This document shows positions 23,190-31,256 of a stretch of 57,433 nt of DNA, in pieces. The notes beneath the pieces were generated by a model, which was not told the DNA's origin, did no database searches, and saw only the letters and a list, made by a program, of their open reading frames with translations. The position numbers and the translations under genes are program-made. Source of the DNA: Clostridia bacterium (GTDB lineage: Bacteria > Bacillota > Clostridia > Oscillospirales > Acutalibacteraceae); the NCBI GenBank assembly GCA_017625095.1, contig JAGALQ010000042.1, forward strand, positions 1 to 57,433. Reading direction: 5' to 3'. Position 1 is the first letter of the stretch. The number at the start of each line of letters is the position of its first letter.

Positions 23190-26093
23190 TTATCTGCCCG
23201 TTGCGGCAAACAAGCTTCTGAGTCTTATCTTGACCGCACCGGGGTTTGAAATTTCGTCAATCTTGATCTGTGTGTAAATGCGGTTGCCTCTCTCGAGGAT
23301 AGAGCGCATCTCGTCTGTTGTGATAGCATCAACACCGCAGCCGAATGAAACAAGCTGAACGATGTTGATATCGTCATCCTTCTTGTCTGCAACATACTTT
23401 GCCGCAGCATAAAGGCGTGAGTGATATGTCCACTGGTCGAGAACGTCTGTCGGGAATTTAGAAACAAGCGGACTTACCGAATCCTCTGTGATAACAGCTG
23501 CACCGCAAGAGCAGATGAGGTTGTCGATGCCGTGGTTGATTTCGGCATCAAGGTGATACGGTCTGCCGCAAAGGATGATGACGGGCATATCCTTTTTCTT
23601 TGCTTCCTGAAGGAACTTAAGACCTGTGACGTGGATATTATTCATATACTGCTTGTATTCGGCAAAAGCCTTATCTGATGCCGACTGTACAGCCTTGAGA
23701 GATATATCGCCGAAATTATCAACAAGTATTCTGTGTATTCTGGGCACAAAATCCTTGGGTCTGTGAAGACCGAGATAATCACTGATAAAGTTTATATTCT
23801 TGAGGTCCGCAACGTTTGAGCGGATAACCTCGGGATAGTAGGCAACAACGGGACAGTTATAGTTATTATCACCGAGTGCTTCATCAATGTTATAAGTCAT
23901 GCAGGGGTAGAAAATGTGCTTTACACCCTGATCAAGAAGCGACTCGATATGACCGTGAAGCAGCTTTGCAGGGTAGCAGACTGTATCCGACGGAATCGTG
24001 TGCTGACCCTTGACGTAAAGCTCACGCGATGAATTCTCCGACAGCGCAACACCGAAGCCGAGCTCGGTAAAGAAGGTGTGCCAGAAAGGAAGAAGTTCAA
24101 ACATATTAAGGCCCATCGGAAGACCGACAGTCTCACGCTTGCCCTCAACCGCAACATACTTTGAGAGAAGCTGACGCTTGTACTCAAACAGGTTGATTGA
24201 TTCTTCCGCAGCAGAGTCGTTGAATGCCTTGCTGCAGCGGTTACCGCCGATAAAGCGTCTGCCGCCGCTGAATGTGTTTACGGTCAGACGGCAGTTGTTG
24301 CTGCACTTGCCGCACATAACAGCCTTGACTGTGTGCTCAAATGTTGCAAGCTCGTCCATACCGATGATTGTACTCTTTTCAGGTGCCTTTGCAACAGCCG
24401 TAAGCGCTGCACCGTACGCACCCATAAGACCCGAGATATCGGGGCGAACAACGTTTCTGCCGATTTCCTGCTCGAATGCGCGAAGCACGGCATCGTTGAG
24501 GAAGGTACCGCCCTGAACAACAATGTTCTTGCCCAGCTCATCTGCGTTGGCAGCTCTGATAACCTTGTAAAGAGCGTTCTTGACAACGCTGATTGAAAGA
24601 CCTGCCGAAATATTCTCGATTGAAGCGCCGTCCTTCTGTGCCTGCTTGACAGAGGAATTCATAAACACGGTACATCTTGAGCCGAGGTCAACGGGTTTAT
24701 CTGCGAAAAGACCGAGCTTTGAGAAGCTCTCAATATCATAATCCCATGCGCTTGCAAAGGTCTGCAGGAATGAGCCACAGCCTGAAGAGCAAGCCTCATT
24801 GAGGAAGATATTATCAATTGCATTGTTTCTGATTTTGAAACACTTTATATCCTGACCGCCGATATCAATAATAAAGTCGACGTCGGGTTTGAATTTCTTT
24901 GCGGCTGTGAAGTGAGCAACGGTTTCGACAAGACCGATATCAATGCCGAAAGCGTTTTTGATAATCTCTTCACCGTAGCCTGTAACGGCACTGCCGGCGA
25001 TTACTGCATTGCCGAACTTTTCATAAACCTCAGTAAGGAAGCCCTTGACGAGTCTTACGGGGTCACCTGAGTTGGGCATATATTTGCTGAAAAGAAGCTC
25101 ACCTGCACGGTTGATAACGGCTGTTTTAACCGTTGTTGAGCCTGCGTCAATACCGATGAAAATCTTTTCGTTTTCAGCCACCTTGTCGCTTGTTACGACG
25201 TGATTTTCGGAATGTCTTGCGACAAACTCCTTATACTCTGCTTCACTTGCGAAGAGTGGCTTTGCGCTGAGATATTCGCCGCTGTTTACACAGGAAGCAA
25301 TCTCATCCTTGACCTTTGCAATGTCAAGATCCTCACCCTTTGCACAGAATGCCGCACCGAGTGCAACAAAGTAAAGACCTTCATCAGGGCACTTACCCGT
25401 TGTTTTAAGGCCCTTGTCAAACGCATTGCGAAGCTCGGAAAGGAAATAAAGAGGACCGCCGAGGTATACGACGTTACCCTCAATTTTTCTGCCCTGTGCA
25501 AGACCTGCAACGGTCTGATTGACAACCGCTGTGAAAATGCTTGCCGCAACGTCCGTCTTAGCTGCACCCTGGTTAAGCAGAGGCTGAATATCGGACTTTG
25601 CGAAAACACCGCAGCGTGATGCGATGGAATAGATCTTTTCCTTTTTCTTTGCAAGCTCGTTGAGCTCGAGAGGTGTTACCTCAAGCAGAGAAGCCATCTG
25701 GTCAATAAATGCGCCTGTACCGCCTGCACAGGAGCCGTTCATACGAACCTCTGTTCCGCCTGTGAAGAAGAGGATTTTTGCGTCCTCACCGCCAAGCTCG
25801 ATAACCGCATCCGTACCGGGAAGCAGCTTTGAAACAGAAACTCTTGTAGCATAAACCTCCTGAACAAACTCAAGACCGAGAGTCTGGGCAAAGCCCATAC
25901 CTGCCGAGCCTGAAACAGTAAGCTTTGATTTTGAAAATTCGGGATGCTCCTTGAGAATCTCGCCGAGCATCTTTGCGCTCATTTCAGCTATTTTTGAATA
26001 ATGCCTTTCATAGGCTTTATATACTATCTCTTCATTGTCGTTGACCGCAACGCACTTCAGCGTGGTCGAACCGACATCCAAACCAATTCTCAT
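23190..26093 (-). CDS. Double-ASKHA acyl-CoA dehydratase activase (BadF/HgdC type) with DUF2229
   Basis: 967 residues. Two ATPase domains of the BadF/BadG/HgdC type: the first at about 1-260 (GLDVGSTTLKCVAV, SCAGGTGAFIDQMA, SRCGVFAKSD) and the second at about 310-570 (FIGIDAGSTTVKTAVI, CSSGCGSFLQTFA, SRCTVFMNSS). The Cys in each pair of motifs match the ligands of the bridging 4Fe-4S cluster in HgdC. CGKCSNNCRLTV near 595-606 may bind another cluster. The remainder (about 640-967) is the DUF2229 region. In HgdC the protein uses ATP to push one electron into a dehydratase. The likely acceptor is the protein encoded 15 bases downstream. Confidence 0.9.
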   Translation of the reverse strand: MRIGLDVGSTTLKCVAVNDNEEIVYKAYERHYSKIAEMSAKMLGEILKEHPEFSKSKLTVSGSAGMGFAQTLGLEFVQEVYATRVSVSKLLPGTDAVIELGGEDAKILFFTGGTEVRMNGSCAGGTGAFIDQMASLLEVTPLELNELAKKKEKIYSIASRCGVFAKSDIQPLLNQGAAKTDVAASIFTAVVNQTVAGLAQGRKIEGNVVYLGGPLYFLSELRNAFDKGLKTTGKCPDEGLYFVALGAAFCAKGEDLDIAKVKDEIASCVNSGEYLSAKPLFASEAEYKEFVARHSENHVVTSDKVAENEKIFIGIDAGSTTVKTAVINRAGELLFSKYMPNSGDPVRLVKGFLTEVYEKFGNAVIAGSAVTGYGEEIIKNAFGIDIGLVETVAHFTAAKKFKPDVDFIIDIGGQDIKCFKIRNNAIDNIFLNEACSSGCGSFLQTFASAWDYDIESFSKLGLFADKPVDLGSRCTVFMNSSVKQAQKDGASIENISAGLSISVVKNALYKVIRAANADELGKNIVVQGGTFLNDAVLRAFEQEIGRNVVRPDISGLMGAYGAALTAVAKAPEKSTIIGMDELATFEHTVKAVMCGKCSNNCRLTVNTFSGGRRFIGGNRCSKAFNDSAAEESINLFEYKRQLLSKYVAVEGKRETVGLPMGLNMFELLPFWHTFFTELGFGVALSENSSRELYVKGQHTIPSDTVCYPAKLLHGHIESLLDQGVKHIFYPCMTYNIDEALGDNNYNCPVVAYYPEVIRSNVADLKNINFISDYLGLHRPKDFVPRIHRILVDNFGDISLKAVQSASDKAFAEYKQYMNNIHVTGLKFLQEAKKKDMPVIILCGRPYHLDAEINHGIDNLICSCGAAVITEDSVSPLVSKFPTDVLDQWTYHSRLYAAAKYVADKKDDDINIVQLVSFGCGVDAITTDEMRSILERGNRIYTQIKIDEISNPGAVKIRLRSLFAATGR

Positions 26094-26112
26094 TTTACTC
26101 TTTACTCCGTTT

Positions 26113-26727
26113 TCACTTTTTCATCTTCTCTTCTTCTGCAATGCCTTCACGCATAAGTCGCTCAACCTCTTTGTAGAGCTTTTCCGTTGCCTCGGCAGCA
26201 GTCATACCGTCAGCTTTGAAAGGCTCACCGTAACGAACGGCAAGGGTCTTGCTGCGGAACTTATATTCACCGGTAAGACCGAAAGGAACAATGTATGCAC
26301 CGGTCTTCTGGGCAAGTGTCGCTGCACCCGGCTTGAACTTAAGCAGGAATGCATCCGTACGGTTTCTTGTGCCCTCGGGAAAAATGCCTATTGCGCCGTC
26401 TTTTCTGAGAACCTTCATTGCAGACTTTACGCTTTTGATATCGACGGTTGCTCTGTCAACAGGGATACAACCCATAGCACCGAAGAACCATGCAAATTTG
26501 CCTTCGAAATACTCTTTTTTTGCCATATAGTGAATCATTCGCTTGGTAGCGACAATTGTCAGGCACTGATCCATAATGTGCTTATGGTTGCCTGCAATAA
26601 CTATTGCGCCATCTTTCGGGATCTTTTCCGCACCGATAATACGCGGCTTGTAGTACAAGCTGAAAAGCGGGCGAAAGAGAGGCATAAAGAGCTTATATCC
26701 AAGCTCTCTTTCTTCAGGTTTCTTCAT
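26113..26727 (-). CDS. 1-acyl-sn-glycerol-3-phosphate acyltransferase family protein (PlsC), second copy
   Basis: Membrane-associated acyltransferase of 204 residues that probably transfers an acyl chain to lysophosphatidic acid. The HX4D catalytic motif family is present as GNHKHIMDQC (about 46-55), and the phosphate-binding PEGTRNR is near 116-122; GCIPVDR lies between. The stop of this gene lies 20 bases before the activase start; its ATG overlaps the upstream plsC stop by four bases. Tandem plsC genes suggest either two acyl donors or a heteromeric enzyme; this is inference. Confidence 0.88.
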   Translation of the reverse strand: MKKPEERELGYKLFMPLFRPLFSLYYKPRIIGAEKIPKDGAIVIAGNHKHIMDQCLTIVATKRMIHYMAKKEYFEGKFAWFFGAMGCIPVDRATVDIKSVKSAMKVLRKDGAIGIFPEGTRNRTDAFLLKFKPGAATLAQKTGAYIVPFGLTGEYKFRSKTLAVRYGEPFKADGMTAAEATEKLYKEVERLMREGIAEEEKMKK

Positions 26728-27314
26728 TTCGTTAAGTTTCCTTCCTTAATTACTACGTTAAGTACTGTTTCTTCAAGAAGCTTGTTTGTTGCCTTAAGTG
26801 AACCTTTTTCCACTTTGATTTTAGGCATAAATGTAATCTTAAGTCCCTTTTTGAAGGGCTTATACTGACCTGTGATTGCAAAGGGAACGATATCGCAGCC
26901 TGCATCAGCAGCGATTTTGACTGCACCGCCCTTGAAAGGCATCATCGGCTTGTCCGTACGGTTAACAGTACCTTCGGGGAATATAGCAATTACATTGCCT
27001 TCCTGAAGGCATTTTTCTGCGGATGAAACAGCATCCTTACCGCTTGTGCTTCTGTCAAGCGGAATAATACCCATACCGGGGAAAATGTACTTGCCGATAC
27101 CCTTCATAAGCTCGGCCTTTGCTATAAAGCGAACGCAACGCTTTGTTGCCAATCCGACACTGAAACAGTTGAGCACATGTGTGTGATTGCCTGCAAGAAT
27201 AACTTTACCTTCCTTGGGGATGTTCTCGGTGCCCTCCATAGCGGGTCTGTAGATAAGTTTGAAAAAGAATGCAAGTGCGGGTCTGGTAATTTTGTAAAGC
27301 ATGGGATCTTTCAT
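26724..27314 (-). CDS. 1-acyl-sn-glycerol-3-phosphate acyltransferase family protein (PlsC), first copy
   Basis: 196 residues, paralogous to its downstream neighbour. The motif normally written HX4D appears as GNHTHVLNCF (about 46-55): the His is kept but Asp is replaced by Asn. GIIPLDRS and PEGTVNRT (about 112-119) are the other PlsC blocks. ATG follows AGGAGG by eight bases. The lost acidic residue may weaken catalysis, so this copy could be specialised or a partner of the second one, which keeps Asp. It lies 38 bases after the 57-residue gene that is coupled to an ECF sigma factor. Confidence 0.85.
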   Translation of the reverse strand: MKDPMLYKITRPALAFFFKLIYRPAMEGTENIPKEGKVILAGNHTHVLNCFSVGLATKRCVRFIAKAELMKGIGKYIFPGMGIIPLDRSTSGKDAVSSAEKCLQEGNVIAIFPEGTVNRTDKPMMPFKGGAVKIAADAGCDIVPFAITGQYKPFKKGLKITFMPKIKVEKGSLKATNKLLEETVLNVVIKEGNLTK

Positions 27315-27352
27315 CAGTAATTCCTCCTTTGTTTTTCTTCAAAAGCGATAGT

Positions 27353-27526
27353 CTAATTATCAGTTGTTTTTTCTTTTGTGCTTGCTGTCACTACATAACG
27401 ACCGTTCTTAATTTTATGAAGCGTACTGTAGCGTGCGCAGTTTTTACAGATGCGCTGCTTTGCTTCTTCGCTGAGACTCATTTCTTTCATAACACCGACA
27501 TAGGTGTTTATGTATTTGCGCTTCAT
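27353..27526 (-). CDS. 57-residue protein coupled to ECF sigma factor, possible anti-sigma remnant
   Basis: Small charged protein starting MKRKYINTYVGVMKEMSLSE, with CKNC near residues 33-36. Its ATG overlaps the stop of the ECF sigma gene as ATGA, the usual arrangement for an anti-sigma factor. The N-terminal segment with an SLSEEAKQRI-like helix resembles starts of clostridial membrane anti-sigma proteins, but the membrane segment and outer domain are missing. It could be a short cytoplasmic anti-sigma or the stump of a truncated gene. A good ribosome site is provided by GGAAAGGA within the sigma gene end. Confidence 0.6.
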   Translation of the reverse strand: MKRKYINTYVGVMKEMSLSEEAKQRICKNCARYSTLHKIKNGRYVVTASTKEKTTDN

Positions 27527-28020
27527 TCAAGTCCTATCCTTTCCATCTCATTTTTCAGCAGTGTGCGTGCATATTGCAAACGTTTTCGCACAGCCACCTG
27601 GGATATGCCGACAATCGCCGATATTTCTCTTGCTTTGTAACCTTCAATGTAATAAAGGTCGAGCACTACCCTGTACTTCGGCGGAAGCTGCATTATCAAC
27701 TCAAAAATGCCACGGCTTTCTTCATCTATGCCTATACTCTGAAGTTCCTGAGTGCTGTGAAGATTCTGTCTGTTCCTCAGGCGCAGCATATTCCTGCTGA
27801 CATTGGTCACAACCTTTATCAGCCATGCCTTTTCGTGGTCGGAATCACGGAACAAGGGAGCCTTGGTCATATACCTGATAAACGTTTCCTGAATAGCATC
27901 TTCAGCATCATGCTCGTTTGAAAGGATGGAGTAGGACACACGCAACAGCATACGGCTGTATTTCTCCATAGCATATTCGATATGTCTGAGATTACCGTCG
28001 TATTCTGACCTGATGCCCAC
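27523..28020 (-). CDS. ECF-type RNA polymerase sigma factor
   Basis: 165 residues, sigma region 2 at about 15-85 (LSNEHDAEDAIQETFIRYM, HEKAWLIKVVTNVSRNMLR) and region 4 at about 105-160 (LPPKYRVVLDLYYIEGYKAREISAIVGISQVAVRKRL). I take GTG at 28018-28020, seven bases after GGGAG; longer in-frame starts would place that site inside the gene. It is the first gene of a run with the 57-residue protein, two plsC genes and the dehydratase system, which suggests control of membrane lipid supply. Divergent from the symporter operon. Confidence 0.9.
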   Translation of the reverse strand: MGIRSEYDGNLRHIEYAMEKYSRMLLRVSYSILSNEHDAEDAIQETFIRYMTKAPLFRDSDHEKAWLIKVVTNVSRNMLRLRNRQNLHSTQELQSIGIDEESRGIFELIMQLPPKYRVVLDLYYIEGYKAREISAIVGISQVAVRKRLQYARTLLKNEMERIGLE

Positions 28021-28260
28021 ATCTTCACTCCCTTTCATATAAGGCGCAGATTTTTCCCTATATATAAAACAATTGTGAAACGCAAAATGTGACAAAACAT
28101 TTCAAAAAATTTTTAGATACCGTAAAAAACAAAGTTCTCTTTCACCTTTTTTCAGTAATGTAAATAAGGTAACATAAAACCTGCAAATAAACAATGATTA
28201 AAATATATAAAAGTTACAAGCACATATATATAAAATATTGTATAATCGGCAATATGACTA
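28021..28260. other. AT-rich divergent regulatory gap
   Basis: No gene. It should hold the ECF sigma promoter on the minus strand; candidate words (TTGTCA, TTTCAC, TATATA between 28060 and 28100) are not clear enough to call. Confidence 0.5.
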
Positions 28261-28289
28261 TTGACTATCATTTAAAAATGGCGTAAAAT
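28261..28289 (+). promoter_or_regulatory. Promoter of the symporter-paaK-ior operon
   Basis: TTGACT (28261-28266), 17-base spacer, TAAAAT (28284-28289). The leader of about 118 bases can form a hairpin with GCGATTTA/TAAATCGT closing an AAAGC/GCTTT stem (about 28348-28386). Confidence 0.65.
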
Positions 28290-28413
28290 GCCTAATATGG
28301 TCGTATATATCGTAGACCGATATGTACAACCAATATATTTTGCCTATTGCGATTTATCAAGTAAAAGCGTTGAAGCTTTAAATCGTCAAAGGATCGAATG
28401 GAGCATTATTCTT

Positions 28414-29919
28414 ATGGGAGAAAAAACAGTATTGTGGATAACACTCGGAGTTTACATAGCAACAATGTTTTTAATAGGCATTGTTCAGGGTCGCAAGTCC
28501 AAGAGCATTGCCGACCTCACCGTCGGAGGACGTAACGCAGGCGCATGGCTGTCTGCACTCTCCTACGGCACAGCTTATTTTTCAGCCGTTATGTTCGTCG
28601 GTTATGCCGGCGGCACAGGTCTGAGTTACGGTCTGTGGGGTGTGCTTGCAGGTATAGGCAACTGCATATTCGGTTCGTGGCTCGCCTGGAAGGTGCTCGC
28701 ACGCCGTACACGTGACGTTGCATCAAGACTTAAGATCAAAACCATGCCCGAGTTTTTAGAGAAGAGATACAGCTCAAAGAAAATGAAAACCTTTGCGGCA
28801 ATCGTAATCTTCGTTTTCCTTGTCCCCTACTCAGCATCCGTATACAAAGGTCTTGCAAGTGTTGCAGAGGTTCTTCTCGGTGTTGATGTAAACATCTGTA
28901 TGATTGTTATTGCCCTTGTAGCGCTTGTGCTTCTTCTGCTCGGCGGATATCTCGTTCAGGCAAGAGCAGACTTCGTTCAGGGAATAATTATGATGTTCGG
29001 TATAACACTCCTCATCATATTTGTCATCAGAAGCAAGCAGGTCGGCGGTATCAGCGGCATCATCGATTACGCAAAATCCGAGTGGGGCTTTGCTCCGATG
29101 AGCGGCAACAAATGGGTATCACTCTGGGCAACCGTGCTTATGACAAGCTTCGGCACCTGGGGACTTCCGCAGATGGTTCAGAAATATTTCGGCATCAAGG
29201 ACGATGCTCAGGCTAAACGCGGCATCAGCATTTCAACCTTCTTTGCTCTTCTCGTTGCAGGCGGCGGATACTTAATCGGCTCACTCTGCCACAAATTCTT
29301 CACGGTCGGCATTGATATGCCCGCACAGGATTATATCGTTCCCAATATGCTCAAAGCAGCTGATCTGCCCATAATCCTTCTTGGCATAGTTCTCGTGCTT
29401 CTCATTTCAGCATCGGTTTCAACGCTTTGCTCCGTTACACTTACGGCTTGCTCAACGGTCACAATCGACCTTCTGCGCTCAAACATCAAGAGCATGACAG
29501 ATAAAAAGACAGCTGTTCTGACTAAGGTTTTCTGTGTCGTTTTCGTCATCCTCTCTTACATAGTCGCAAACACCGACACACCTATTCTCGATATGATGAG
29601 CTACTCATGGGGTATAATCTCCGGCTCCTTCCTCGCCCCCTATGTACTTGCTCTTTATTATAAAAAACTCAGCCGTGTTGCAGCATGGCGCGGCATACTC
29701 ACAGGCTTCTGTGTTGCGCTTGTACCTGCAATCGCCAAGGTTATCACCATGTTCGGTGTGACAAATGAAAAAGTTGTTTCACTTGCCGCAAAAGGTCCGG
29801 TGTTTGCCTGCGCAGCAATGATTGCATCAATACTTGTGTGCGTTATTCTTTCAGAAATCGACAAAAAGCACGCAGACGACAATTCGTTCTTCTACACCGG
29901 CACCATTGAAAAAGAGTAA
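28414..29919 (+). CDS. Sodium:solute symporter family transporter
   Basis: Inner-membrane symporter of the SSS family, 501 residues and about 13 membrane segments. Family marks: DLTVGGRNAGAWLSALSYGT near residues 32-51 and MPEFLEKRYSSKKMK near 108-122. I choose ATG 28414 because the protein then has normal length and begins in the first membrane helix; TGGAG is ten bases upstream. The gene is 19 bases before a phenylacetate-CoA ligase-like gene and heads the operon, so the solute is probably an aryl carboxylate such as phenylacetate or a 2-oxo acid; that is inference from context. Confidence 0.9.
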   Translation: MGEKTVLWITLGVYIATMFLIGIVQGRKSKSIADLTVGGRNAGAWLSALSYGTAYFSAVMFVGYAGGTGLSYGLWGVLAGIGNCIFGSWLAWKVLARRTRDVASRLKIKTMPEFLEKRYSSKKMKTFAAIVIFVFLVPYSASVYKGLASVAEVLLGVDVNICMIVIALVALVLLLLGGYLVQARADFVQGIIMMFGITLLIIFVIRSKQVGGISGIIDYAKSEWGFAPMSGNKWVSLWATVLMTSFGTWGLPQMVQKYFGIKDDAQAKRGISISTFFALLVAGGGYLIGSLCHKFFTVGIDMPAQDYIVPNMLKAADLPIILLGIVLVLLISASVSTLCSVTLTACSTVTIDLLRSNIKSMTDKKTAVLTKVFCVVFVILSYIVANTDTPILDMMSYSWGIISGSFLAPYVLALYYKKLSRVAAWRGILTGFCVALVPAIAKVITMFGVTNEKVVSLAAKGPVFACAAMIASILVCVILSEIDKKHADDNSFFYTGTIEKE

Positions 29920-29938
29920 TTCAAACGGAGGTTAAAAA

Positions 29939-31243
29939 ATGTTTTTTCAGAAAGATATAGAAACTATGTCCCGCAAGCAGATTGAAGAAATCCAGCTTGA
30001 AAGACTTAAGTGGACTGTTGACTACTGCTACAAAAACGTCCCCTTCTACACAAAGAAGCTGGACGAAGCAGGTGTTACGGCAGACAAAATCAAATCGCTT
30101 GACGATATCAAGTATATCCCGCCCACAACAAAAGCAGATCTTCGCGACAACTATCCCTTCGGTCTTTTCGCAAAGCCGATGAAGGAGATTGTACGTATTC
30201 ATGCTTCATCAGGCACAACCGGCAAACCCACAGTTGTCGGCTACACAAAGCACGACCTCGACATCTGGTCAGACTGTATGGCAAGACTCTGCACCGCAGC
30301 AGGCGCAACAAGCGACGATATCGTTCAGATTTCATTCGGCTACGGTATGTTCACCGGTGCGCTCGGTCTGCACTACGGTCTTGAAAAAATCGGTGCAACC
30401 GTTATTCCCAACTCAAGCGGCAACACAGAGAAGGCTCTTATGTATATGAGAGATTTCGGCACAACAACGCTTGTTGCAACACCGTCTTATGCGCTGTATA
30501 TGTGTGAAACCGCAAAGAGCCTTGAATACCCGATGAGCGATTATAAGCTGCGTCTCGGACTCTTCGGTTCAGAGGGTTGCACACCCGAAATGAGAACACA
30601 GATTGAAAACGGCTGGGGGCTTTTCGCAACAGACAACTACGGTATGAGCGAGCTTATGGGTCCCGGTGTTTCCGGTGAATGTATTGAACGCTGCGGTCTT
30701 CACTTTAACGAAGACTACTTCCTGCCCGAAATTGTCGACCCCGACACACTCGAGGCAAGACCCGAGGGCGAATACGGCGAACTTCTCGTCACGACACTCA
30801 CAAAAGAGGGTATCCCCCTTCTCAGATACAGAACACGTGATATCACAAAGCTCAACTATGAGCCCTGCAAGTGCGGCAGAACGCACGTACGTATGGAAAA
30901 GGTTCAGGGCAGAAGCGACGATATGCTCAAAATCCGCGGCGTAAACATCTTCCCGTCACAGATTGAAAGCGTACTTATCGGTATGGACCAGGTAAGTCCG
31001 CACTATCAGCTTGTTGTACGCAGAGAGGGCTTTGCAGATACACTTGAGGTTCAGGTTGAGCTTGTTGACAGCAGCCTGCTTGACAGCTACGGCAAGATTC
31101 AGGAGCTTCAGAAAAAGATTTCAAAGCGTATCCAGACAGTGCTCGGTATCCAGTGCAAGATCAACATCGTTGAGCACGGCACAATCGAACGCTTTGTGGG
31201 CAAGGCAAAAAGAGTAATTGACCTTAGAAAAGAAAACAAATAA
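29939..31243 (+). CDS. paaK: Phenylacetate-CoA ligase family enzyme
   Basis: AMP-forming acyl-CoA synthetase, 434 residues, makes an aryl-CoA from an aryl acid, ATP and CoA. P-loop SSGTTGKPTVVGYTKHDLD lies near 91-109; YGMSELMGPGVS near 236-247; the hinge region YRTRDITKL near 301 and the C-terminal domain ILKIRGVNIFPSQIESVL-like block follow. Length is typical. In Clostridia this gene often accompanies iorAB, where it interconverts the acyl-CoA produced by indolepyruvate oxidoreductase and the free acid with ATP. Spacing to iorA is 13 bases. Confidence 0.92.
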   Translation: MFFQKDIETMSRKQIEEIQLERLKWTVDYCYKNVPFYTKKLDEAGVTADKIKSLDDIKYIPPTTKADLRDNYPFGLFAKPMKEIVRIHASSGTTGKPTVVGYTKHDLDIWSDCMARLCTAAGATSDDIVQISFGYGMFTGALGLHYGLEKIGATVIPNSSGNTEKALMYMRDFGTTTLVATPSYALYMCETAKSLEYPMSDYKLRLGLFGSEGCTPEMRTQIENGWGLFATDNYGMSELMGPGVSGECIERCGLHFNEDYFLPEIVDPDTLEARPEGEYGELLVTTLTKEGIPLLRYRTRDITKLNYEPCKCGRTHVRMEKVQGRSDDMLKIRGVNIFPSQIESVLIGMDQVSPHYQLVVRREGFADTLEVQVELVDSSLLDSYGKIQELQKKISKRIQTVLGIQCKINIVEHGTIERFVGKAKRVIDLRKENK

Positions 31244-31256
31244 GGAGAAAGATACA

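Noticed and set aside
21924-26093. A frameshift splitting one long activase-dehydratase protein
   Set aside because: A stop, a 15-base gap and a new start with its own ribosome site separate the two, and both are known as separate proteins as well as fusions.
26035-26868. Plus-strand open frame across the activase/PlsC junction
   Set aside because: Covers the ends of two solid minus-strand genes and has no family features.
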